The notes under the pieces are model-generated. The model was not told where the DNA came from and made no database searches. It saw only the letters and a program-made list of their open reading frames with translations. Both the position numbers and the translations under genes were made by a program. Positions 56,190 through 62,773 of a stretch of 64,000 nt of DNA are shown piece by piece. Location of the stretch: the NCBI RefSeq assembly GCF_003987565.1, contig NZ_NGJY01000001.1, positions 434,001-498,000 of the forward strand, read 5' to 3'. The stretch is from Vagococcus fessus (lineage in GTDB: Bacteria > Bacillota > Bacilli > Lactobacillales > Vagococcaceae). Each line of letters starts with the position of its first letter. Positions within the stretch are counted from its first letter, which is position 1.

Positions 56190-57242
56190 TTATTTTACTG
56201 GCATGTCTGCAATGTCTTGCTTGTAGTTAATCGCATAGCGAATCACTTCTTTATTACCTTCTGTCATTGCCACGCGTTGTAAACGTCTGTTTTCATGCAT
56301 TGAAACAAACATCTCTTTAGCCGTTAAATCATACCCTACTGTATATTGCGTGTTGTAGTTCATTGTGTCGTCGTTAATATCTTGAACGCCATTGGCAATA
56401 TCAAAACTATTTAAAATATGGAACAGTGTATCACGTGCTTCATCACACGTTTGACTTGGACGAGCGTGTGTTAATAAGGTTGCCGCTCTCACAAAACGAG
56501 ATTGAGAGGTGTAATCCGCTGGCATACCGATTAAGCCAGATCCTTTACCTGCTGATAAAACTTCTACACCATTTGCCATGACTTTATTCTCACGCATTTT
56601 ATTCGTTAAGCCTGTATAATTTTGAAGATTAGTTATGTGCCAATCAAAGGTTGGACTGTTCGTCATCACACCTAATTTATTTTCATGAACTTTAAACGTT
56701 CCATCACCATTCACAGGCTCCATCACAATACTGTTGCCCTCTTTATCTGTAAACATAAAGTGGAACGGATCAGATTGACCCATATCATTAGCTGTATCTG
56801 AAATCCCCACAAGTGTTTGTGATTTTTCGATAACTTCTTCTAAACTACCGCAGTTACCTAGTGCCCAAGTCATATATTCTGAGCTTCTTAATGGCATTTT
56901 GCCAGCTGCTTTAATGTCCTCAGCTTTACCGTATTTAGCATAATTTGAGAAGTATAACATTCCACATGAAATCCCTGCATCGTTAACACCGTCTACAAAA
57001 ACAAACCCATCATTGCCAAAAGGTTTGCCGTCAATGGCCATGCCAATCACTTGGTGCGTAAATGTAATGGGACTTTCTGAATCAGTTAAAACGTGGCCTA
57101 CTGGAACATCAATTCCAACGTAAGCGTCAAAGGCAGGTTGCCCTTCTACAAATGATTTCGGTCCAAAAGGTACCATAAATTCTTGGGTACGACCCCATAC
57201 TACTGACTTGTCTAATGCCATCACTCTAATACTTGTACACAT
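56190..57242 (-). CDS. Choloylglycine hydrolase / penicillin V acylase family Ntn hydrolase
   Basis: A 350-residue N-terminal-nucleophile amidase. The start MCTSIRVMALD exposes Cys2 after Met removal, the catalytic nucleophile. The next conserved block reads GRTQEF, with Glu where most bile salt hydrolases and penicillin V acylases have Asp. Further on are FTHQVIGMAIDGKPFGNDGFVFVDGVNDAGIS, the MTNSPTFDWHITNLQNY block and NYNTQYTVGYDLTAKEMFVSM. Start 57242 follows GGAGTGATAGTG. Bile salt hydrolase is a possible activity, but other amides are equally possible. Confidence 0.87.
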   Translation of the reverse strand: MCTSIRVMALDKSVVWGRTQEFMVPFGPKSFVEGQPAFDAYVGIDVPVGHVLTDSESPITFTHQVIGMAIDGKPFGNDGFVFVDGVNDAGISCGMLYFSNYAKYGKAEDIKAAGKMPLRSSEYMTWALGNCGSLEEVIEKSQTLVGISDTANDMGQSDPFHFMFTDKEGNSIVMEPVNGDGTFKVHENKLGVMTNSPTFDWHITNLQNYTGLTNKMRENKVMANGVEVLSAGKGSGLIGMPADYTSQSRFVRAATLLTHARPSQTCDEARDTLFHILNSFDIANGVQDINDDTMNYNTQYTVGYDLTAKEMFVSMHENRRLQRVAMTEGNKEVIRYAINYKQDIADMPVK

Positions 57243-57305
57243 CACTATCACTCCTTTAGATTTTAAACGTACCATAAGTATAATACAGAGCCTGTTATTT
57301 AGCAC

Positions 57306-57341
57306 GAAAAAAAGGAGCATCCTTTAATAGGACACTCCTTT
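57306..57341 (-). terminator. Terminator of the 125-residue membrane protein gene
   Basis: AAAGGAGtGTCCT / AGGATgCTCCTTT with a loop of about 8 bases, then a T run on the minus strand; lies between this gene and the Ntn hydrolase gene. Confidence 0.75.
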
Positions 57342-57347
57342 TCAAAC

Positions 57348-57725
57348 CTAACTTTTATTTTGAGTCATTAATAACGACTTTTCTTTGTGTTCTTTAAGTA
57401 ACGCAATCGTTGCTTTTACTTTTTTATCAGGTGGATAATAACTGATGGTTTCTTTTTTAGTCGATTCTAAATCCATCTTTTTAATCGTTGAAATTTGACT
57501 CAATTCAGCCGTTGTTAAATCAAGCTTATTGGCTAGCTGCCACATTTCTTCAATCCGATCCTCCCTACGATGTCGTGACACGTCCGCCAACAACATAATG
57601 CCAATAAAATAACCAATATTGACAATCATTCTGATAATACCTGGATAACCTAGCCACACGTTAACTGCAACTAAAAAAATGAGTGCGAATCCAAGAATTG
57701 ATTTCGACTTATTACTTATCTGCAC
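57348..57725 (-). CDS. Small membrane protein with cytoplasmic HTH-like tail (b)
   Basis: A 125-residue protein with two hydrophobic segments (residues 9-27 and 30-48) and a charged cytoplasmic tail containing MWQLANKLDLTTAELSQISTIKKMDLES and KKVKATIALLKEHKEK. Layout and tail pattern match the product of the gene at 54769. Function unknown. It is monocistronic and ends in a strong terminator. Confidence 0.7.
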   Translation of the reverse strand: MQISNKSKSILGFALIFLVAVNVWLGYPGIIRMIVNIGYFIGIMLLADVSRHRREDRIEEMWQLANKLDLTTAELSQISTIKKMDLESTKKETISYYPPDKKVKATIALLKEHKEKSLLMTQNKS

Positions 57726-57860
57726 GAGTAATTCACCTAGCCTCTTCTTTTTTGCTTTCGTGTCTATTATATCACGGTTCCCTAGTATTTAAAGGGAATA
57801 CGCTTCTAAAATACGTCCGTTAGCTAGTAAAACTTGGTATAGTCCACTTTTATGAAAATT

Positions 57861-57889
57861 TGCTCATATTAAATCATTATTATATAATT
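57861..57889 (+). promoter_or_regulatory. Promoter of the lipoprotein gene
   Basis: -35 TTGCTC (57861-57866), 17-base spacer, -10 TATAAT (57884-57889). Confidence 0.7.
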
Positions 57890-57918
57890 AACCATCGTTT
57901 TACGAAAGAAGGAGACTT

Positions 57919-58428
57919 ATGAAAAAAATAGTTTTAGCATCATTACTAGCGGTAATCACTACTGTTACCCTATCAGGATGCATAAAAATCTACCCACAAG
58001 CACCAACGAAAGAGCCGAAAAAAACACAAACGACTCAAACTAAAGAAACGGAAACATCGGTTAAAACAAAAAACACATTACCGAAAGCCACAGAAACAAA
58101 AACAAAGGAAACAGAAATAAAGGTAACTGAAACAACGGCTACAGAAACATCTACAACAGAAACATCTACAACAGAAACGGAACGTCGTCACGAACGACGT
58201 GAACACACGAATCGTGATAACAGACAAAACCGTCGTGATCGCGATGTTGAAACAACACCAACGGAAACTGAGGCAACTGCTACACAAGCAGAAGAAGATA
58301 AAAATCAATATCAAAAAGAAGGCGAACACTGGGCAAAAGAATTCAGTAATCCCGATCTAACAGATGCTGAACGTGCTCAATTAGGAAAAGAAAAAGGCGA
58401 CTACTACCGTAATAAATACGGCAGATAA
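57919..58428 (+). CDS. Lipoprotein with Thr/Glu-rich low-complexity linker
   Basis: A 169-residue secreted lipoprotein with a signal peptide ending in lipobox LSGC. Residues 30-90 are Thr/Lys/Glu-rich and partly repetitive (TETSTTETSTTE); then an Arg/His-rich block and a folded C-terminal end, EHWAKEFSNPDLTDAERAQLGKEKGDYYRNKYG. I do not recognise a family. The low-complexity middle suggests a flexible wall-spanning linker. AAGGAG precedes the ATG; a strong terminator follows. Confidence 0.8.
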   Translation: MKKIVLASLLAVITTVTLSGCIKIYPQAPTKEPKKTQTTQTKETETSVKTKNTLPKATETKTKETEIKVTETTATETSTTETSTTETERRHERREHTNRDNRQNRRDRDVETTPTETEATATQAEEDKNQYQKEGEHWAKEFSNPDLTDAERAQLGKEKGDYYRNKYGR

Positions 58429-58433
58429 TCAAT

Positions 58434-58463
58434 AAAAGCTAGGCCACATTCGGCCTAGCTTTT
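58434..58463. terminator. Bidirectional terminator
   Basis: Perfect 12-base stem AAAAGCTAGGCC / GGCCTAGCTTTT with a 6-base loop and T run; between the lipoprotein gene and the facing membrane protein gene. Confidence 0.9.
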
Positions 58464-58470
58464 TTGATAG

Positions 58471-59025
58471 TTAAAAATCAAGAGTCTGGTACGTCTTTAA
58501 AGCTTCGCCCAACCGCTTTGAAGAAAAGTCTGATAATAGACCGGTTGAAATTGATAATTTATTATTAACTACTAGCATTTTCCTGCCAGCTATCTTTTTA
58601 TCCAATACACCCTTCTTCACTATAACTGTTATAAAATCGGACTCTGTTGGAATCTCGTCCAATTCTGTTTTCTTTAAATAAGACAGCGATTTTAACCGTA
58701 TATCTTCTATATCTGACCATGATAAGATTAATTTTTTATGCGTTGCATGTAAAAATGAGTAGTAGTAGATAACCTCTGACTGATCAAAAGTAATAATGCT
58801 AGGAGATTTTATCACCCCTATAAGACCTAACACAATAACAAATAAACTCGCTCCAACAAGCGTGACACCCACACTAATTAAAACACAACACTCCACTTTA
58901 TCTCCTACTGATAAACTATAACTTTTTAAGGTTAAAACAGCCCCCAGTATAAAAAATGCCAATCCAAGTACAAGTACCCAAAAACTCTTAAATCGATCCA
59001 TTTTAAATGTTATACTTTCATCCAC
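58471..59025 (-). CDS. Membrane protein with C-terminal PH-like domain
   Basis: A 184-residue protein with two membrane segments (residues 14-33 and 46-71) and a cytoplasmic beta-rich domain (IITFDQSEVIYYYSFLHATHKKLILSWSDIEDIRLKS). This arrangement resembles the STM3941/PH-like membrane proteins, none of which has a firm function. It is monocistronic. Confidence 0.7.
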   Translation of the reverse strand: MDESITFKMDRFKSFWVLVLGLAFFILGAVLTLKSYSLSVGDKVECCVLISVGVTLVGASLFVIVLGLIGVIKSPSIITFDQSEVIYYYSFLHATHKKLILSWSDIEDIRLKSLSYLKKTELDEIPTESDFITVIVKKGVLDKKIAGRKMLVVNNKLSISTGLLSDFSSKRLGEALKTYQTLDF

Positions 59026-59150
59026 GTTACACTACCTCATTCTTTGTCTACTTTATAGTTAAAAGTATATCACCTTGATTCACTCAATAGACAAATAAGA
59101 GTCTTTTTATGAACTTGAAATTTTATATTTTATAAAATTTAAAATAAAGT

Positions 59151-60050
59151 TTAACGATTAATCGATCTCGCCATCATTGAAACCGTATGACGCATTCCTC
59201 TAAGTGCTTGGCTTAATGTCATAATATTTAATACAGGAGCTACACCACCATATCCCGCATCACCAATGTGTTGAATGTCCACTCCACATATTTTGTTACG
59301 GATGGCCAAGTCTTTAATAACACTTTCATCAGAACTCTCTTGACTCGTCCCAATTGCAGTCAGGATAAGGGCGCCTTTACTATGACACTCTTTCACCACT
59401 TCAGTTAAATCTGCATCTGAGAAGCCTGGAACTGTCCCTACAGCTGGCACTAAGATAATATCAGCTCCTGCTTCGATGAAACGACGGACTGTTTCTTTAT
59501 CTGTTACGGGTTCATTTACACCTGCTCCGTGCATCTTACCAGCTATGATTAAACCTGAGAAATGTTTTTTTGCTAATGTAACCATTTTTTCAATGCGGTC
59601 ATTTGAAACACCTGTTCCTGGATTCCCTGTTAGACAGACAAAATCCATTCCTAATGTTTCAATTTGTTTGAAGGTTTCTTTTGATGCTTGTCTACCATTA
59701 GAAATTTCCAATTTCGTTTCTAACATTTCTGCTGACACATCTACTGGCTCCAAATTAACACCGATAGGTCTAGCGACCAATTTGTGCAATGTTTCAACAA
59801 AATTCAACTCAGACTTTGGTAAGCCAGGTAAATTGGGCCTTAACACATCTACCCCATTCAAAAGAATCATATCCGCACCAAACGATTTAGCTATCTCGGT
59901 ATTGGTGATATCCCCAATAAAAGATTCTCTAGTGGCTACCACTTCACTCATTACGACACGACCCTCACTAGCTTTAATACTTTCTTTTAACTCTGAACCT
60001 GTCATTGCCATAATCTCTGAAGCATTAGCGCTTATCAATCGTTTCACCAT
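59151..60050 (-). CDS. TIM-barrel-like protein linked to a PTS permease
   Basis: A 299-residue soluble protein with alternating strands and helices of a TIM barrel: SFGADMILLNGVDVLRPNLPGLPKSE, GMDFVCLTGNPGTGVSN, AGADIILVPAVGTVPGF and KICGVDIQHIGDAGYGGVAP. It begins MVKRLISANASEIMAMTGSELKESIKASEGRVVMSE, a conserved start of a family often found beside PTS permease genes. The catalysed reaction is not known to me. It is 27 bases after the EIIC gene, so a role in metabolism of the EIIC substrate is likely. Confidence 0.75.
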   Translation of the reverse strand: MVKRLISANASEIMAMTGSELKESIKASEGRVVMSEVVATRESFIGDITNTEIAKSFGADMILLNGVDVLRPNLPGLPKSELNFVETLHKLVARPIGVNLEPVDVSAEMLETKLEISNGRQASKETFKQIETLGMDFVCLTGNPGTGVSNDRIEKMVTLAKKHFSGLIIAGKMHGAGVNEPVTDKETVRRFIEAGADIILVPAVGTVPGFSDADLTEVVKECHSKGALILTAIGTSQESSDESVIKDLAIRNKICGVDIQHIGDAGYGGVAPVLNIMTLSQALRGMRHTVSMMARSINR

Positions 60051-60077
60051 TTCTCAACACTCCTTTTTTATTTTAGT

Positions 60078-61379
60078 TTAAATGAGACCTTGTTCATCTT
60101 TAATATTTTGATTTTCAACTGAACGATAGAACGGTAGATAAATGAGAATATCTACTAAAATACAAACAATTTGAAGAACTGCTCCACTAACATGCCCACC
60201 TGTTGCTAAAAAACCACTTATAATAGGAGGCATTGTCCAAGGGATTGAAATCCCAACCGTTCCTTGAACCAGTCCCGAAGAAATACTTAAATAAGCAATA
60301 ATAACGTTAAATACTGGTGCTAAAATAAAAGGAATAAGTAATTTTAAATTTAAAACTACAGGTAAACCAAACATGGCAGGTTCATTAATATTAAAAATAC
60401 CTGGCGTTAATGTTAAGGGGGCCATTGTTCTACTAATGATACTTGCTTTTTTCTTAATAGCTATAATAGCAATCACTATAACTAACCCTAACGTTGCGCC
60501 GCCTCCGCCTATATAAACGAAATTATCCATAAAAGGTCCTGTGACAATATGAGGTAATGCGGCATGAGGATCAGCTTGAAAAGCCAATCTGTTTTCGTCT
60601 GTATTCATTAACCAAATCGGACTAAAAATACTGTTCACAACATTTCCACCATGTATCCCAATAAACCAAAATAAGCTATTAAAAAATACAACAATCATAG
60701 TCCCAACTAAAGACCCTCCTAATAAACCTAAAGGCCCTCCAATTAATTTCATTATCGCATCGTGAATATTACCAATCCCAAAAGAATCTGTTACACCATA
60801 AACTATCGTCCATAACGAAATAATGACTGCACCTGGGATCAATGCACTAAAGCTTCTCGCGACTGCTGGTGGTACGGTATCTGGTAATTTAATCTGTATA
60901 TCTCTATTAATAAACCACTGAAAAATCCAAGATGATATTAAACCTAATATAATCGCCACAAAAAGTCCTTTGCTTCCCATATAGCCAATTTGAATCCCTT
61001 CAAGAGGGGCTTCATCTCCACTGAAAATAGTGGGTGTTACGATAAGAAAGGATGACATTGCAATGGCGCCAGCTGACATTCCATCTACTTTATATTGTTG
61101 AGCCAAACTACTGGCAATCCCAAAAGCAGCAATCATTCCCATTAAACCAAAACTACTACTTGTTCCTTTATCTAAATAAACATTGAGTCCAGTTTCTTGC
61201 AACCAGCCTGTCCAACTTGCTACCGGAAAACTATTTAGAATTAGGAAAAGAGACCCAATAATAATAAGGGGCATACCTAACGTAATCCCATCACGAATGG
61301 CAATTAGGACTTTATTTTGACCAAGCTTTGCTGCTAGAGGTAACATTTTTTCTTCTAATACCGTATTTATCTTAGACAT
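60078..61379 (-). CDS. PTS lactose/cellobiose-type EIIC permease
   Basis: A 433-residue membrane permease of the Lac/Cel EIIC family with about ten hydrophobic segments. It starts INTVLEEKMLPLAAKLGQNKVLIAIRDG and has GIHGGNVVNSIFSPIW and the FNINEPAMFGLPVVLN motif, the NEP sugar-binding motif of the family. No EIIA or EIIB lies in the window, so it must borrow them. AGGGAGG precedes the ATG. A 17-codon leader ORF lies 65 bases upstream. Confidence 0.9.
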   Translation of the reverse strand: MSKINTVLEEKMLPLAAKLGQNKVLIAIRDGITLGMPLIIIGSLFLILNSFPVASWTGWLQETGLNVYLDKGTSSSFGLMGMIAAFGIASSLAQQYKVDGMSAGAIAMSSFLIVTPTIFSGDEAPLEGIQIGYMGSKGLFVAIILGLISSWIFQWFINRDIQIKLPDTVPPAVARSFSALIPGAVIISLWTIVYGVTDSFGIGNIHDAIMKLIGGPLGLLGGSLVGTMIVVFFNSLFWFIGIHGGNVVNSIFSPIWLMNTDENRLAFQADPHAALPHIVTGPFMDNFVYIGGGGATLGLVIVIAIIAIKKKASIISRTMAPLTLTPGIFNINEPAMFGLPVVLNLKLLIPFILAPVFNVIIAYLSISSGLVQGTVGISIPWTMPPIISGFLATGGHVSGAVLQIVCILVDILIYLPFYRSVENQNIKDEQGLI

Positions 61380-61444
61380 AATCCTCCCTCACTAAACTTA
61401 AGAATTTGATAAAACCAAATCATCAATTTATCGTATTAACTTCC

Positions 61445-61498
61445 CTATTCCAATAAAGGCACTAAATACTTCTCTATCACACGGTTAAAAATAGCCAT
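61445..61498 (-). CDS. Short leader ORF similar to the EIIC N-terminus
   Basis: Seventeen codons, MAIFNRVIEKYLVPLLE, preceded by AAAGAGGG at a good 6-base distance. The peptide resembles the first residues of Lac/Cel EIIC proteins (compare MSKINTVLEEKMLPL of the next gene). It could be a remnant of an EIIC duplicate or a real leader peptide. Too short to be certain that it is translated. Confidence 0.45.
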   Translation of the reverse strand: MAIFNRVIEKYLVPLLE

Positions 61499-61587
61499 AC
61501 TAACCCTCTTTCCTTGTTGTTTGAGTAACGGACAAGTGACTACGACACGACAGGTGACGAGAAATAAAAAATAAGAAATAAACCGCG

Positions 61588-61772
61588 GTTAATGCTAACA
61601 GAACACAAAAAAAGAGGCTGGACAAGTATCTGTCCAACCTCTTTGACATAGTTAAATAAAGCTCCGCCCAACTGAATAAAATGCGTTTAAAGGTCGCTAA
61701 ATAAAGCTTTTTGACCTTTATAATTTAAGACAAAAACCGTTTACATTTTATTCAGTTGATGTTAGCATTAAC
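61588..61772. repeat. Nested inverted-repeat element (MITE-like)
   Basis: Outer arms GTTAATGCTAAC (61588-61599) and GTTAGCATTAAC (61761-61772); inner arms CAACTGAATAAAATG (61669-61683) and CATTTTATTCAGTTG (61744-61758); core arms AAAGGTC (61689-61695) and GACCTTT (61713-61719). On the right the outer and inner arms are 2 bases apart; on the left they are separated by 69 bases that carry a terminator hairpin. There is no transposase. It may be a member of the interspersed hairpin repeats seen in Enterococcaceae, but I cannot search for other copies. Confidence 0.55.
61607..61644 (-). terminator. Strong minus-strand terminator hairpin within the repeat
   Basis: AAAGAGGcTGGACA (61611-61624) with TGTCCAaCCTCTTT (61631-61644), one mismatch, 6-base loop; on the minus strand it runs into seven T bases. 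There is no minus-strand gene upstream of it within the window before 61967. Confidence 0.6.
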
Positions 61773-61773
61773 T

Positions 61774-61859
61774 ATGGCAAGCTTGATTGGGTCAGATGTT
61801 TCACTGGATTGACCTGAGCAAGTCCTCGCGACTGGTAATCGTGAGGTGCCATTTTTTTA
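61774..61859 (+). ncRNA. Candidate structured RNA, three-way junction with T run
   Basis: ATGGCA (61774-61779) pairs with TGCCAT (61847-61852), enclosing GGTCA (61790-61794)/TGACC (61810-61814) and CCTCGCGA (61824-61831)/TCGTGAGG (61839-61846), the last with one G-T pair; seven T bases follow at once. This could be a riboswitch-like or small RNA ended by its own terminator. I do not recognise a known family. No clear promoter is visible upstream. The minus strand also has a 26-codon ORF here (61852-61772) without a ribosome binding site. Confidence 0.35.
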
Positions 61860-61908
61860 TGCGATTTATTTCTATGTCGCCATTATAATGACAACGCATA
61901 CAAATAGT

Positions 61909-61926
61909 CAAGGAAAATATTCCTTG
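61909..61926. promoter_or_regulatory. Inverted repeat before the nuclease-like gene
   Basis: CAAGGAA (61909-61915) and TTCCTTG (61920-61926) with a 4-base centre, 41 bases before the start codon. It sits between a TATAAT (61884-61889) and the ribosome binding site and may be an operator. No confident -35 box is seen. Confidence 0.35.
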
Positions 61927-61966
61927 TTGAATTATAGAATAACACTAGTTAAAGGAGTGACTTAAC

Positions 61967-62734
61967 ATGGTATCTGTTACAAAACGACTAACTCAAATCA
62001 AACAACCTTATGGTGGCTACCTGCCACGAAAAGCGTTCACTGTCACCACTTTGGAAGACCATATTACCTTAGAACAAGAATCCATCTCACCACAATCCAT
62101 GGGACTTGTTGTAGATTATCTGACACGTGTGGCACTTGGTACTGCCGCTTCCTATGCGTTTCGTATTTCACTTAAAGGTGCTAAACTCTTAGGAGAAGAT
62201 GAGTGGGACTATGCGGTAGAATTATTAGAAGATATTAAAATTGATAATTGGGATAGCCAAGATTCGATTGAAAGTGCCTGCGAATTAGTCCATTACGACA
62301 GTGCCTTTAGAGCAGGATTAAACGCCTATTCGGCTACTAAAAATAACATACCTGATGAGGGAACTCTTTCATCAATCCGAACATTGGTTCAACGCAGTCT
62401 CACTTTTTTTAAAAAATATGGCCCTGTTACCCAAGATGGCTTCACCTTCAATGACGGATATACCACTACTATAAATTCTGGTGATGGCGATTTTCTGACC
62501 CAAGATACGCTATGGGATTTTAAAGTATCTAAAGCTGAGCCAACCTCTAAAAATACGCTACAACTTGCTATTTACTATATTATGGGCAAGCATAGTAACG
62601 ACCCTATTTTTGATGAGATTACACATGTTGGTATTTTTAATCCGAGACTAAACAAGGTGTATCATTATGATATGAGAACCATTGACCCTTCGATCATTAA
62701 AGAAATAGAACAGTCTGTTATTGAGTATTCATAA
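61967..62734 (+). CDS. PD-(D/E)XK nuclease-like protein of unknown role
   Basis: A 255-residue soluble protein. Near residue 180 it reads GDGDFLTQDTLWDFKVSKAEPTSKNTLQLAIYYIMG, which has the order of the PD-(D/E)XK nuclease core: an Asp, then D-F-K after 7-8 residues, then a QLxxYY helix as in RecB-like nucleases. The N-terminal 150 residues are helical. The ATG follows AAAGGAGTGAC. It is convergent with a type I restriction HsdR gene and may belong to the same defence locus. The nuclease call rests on one motif. Confidence 0.6.
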   Translation: MVSVTKRLTQIKQPYGGYLPRKAFTVTTLEDHITLEQESISPQSMGLVVDYLTRVALGTAASYAFRISLKGAKLLGEDEWDYAVELLEDIKIDNWDSQDSIESACELVHYDSAFRAGLNAYSATKNNIPDEGTLSSIRTLVQRSLTFFKKYGPVTQDGFTFNDGYTTTINSGDGDFLTQDTLWDFKVSKAEPTSKNTLQLAIYYIMGKHSNDPIFDEITHVGIFNPRLNKVYHYDMRTIDPSIIKEIEQSVIEYS

Positions 62735-62770
62735 AAAGGAGATCTGCCCTAATGGGTAGACCTCCTTTTT
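62733..62770. terminator. Bidirectional terminator between nuclease-like gene and hsdR
   Basis: AAAAAGGAGaTCTgCCC / GGGtAGAcCTCCTTTTT around TAAT, overlapping the stop of the nuclease-like gene. Confidence 0.85.
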
Positions 62771-62773
62771 TTA

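Noticed and set aside
58078-58329. Cys/Phe-rich minus-strand ORF opposite the lipoprotein
   Set aside because: Produced by the Thr/Glu-rich repeats read backward; the repetitive CFC pattern is an artefact.
59476-60081. Plus-strand ORF of 201 codons opposite the TIM-barrel gene
   Set aside because: Antisense shadow of a well-supported gene; no ribosome binding site.
61772-61852. Twenty-six-codon minus-strand ORF within the structured RNA region
   Set aside because: No ribosome binding site, overlaps paired arms, and cannot be separated from chance.
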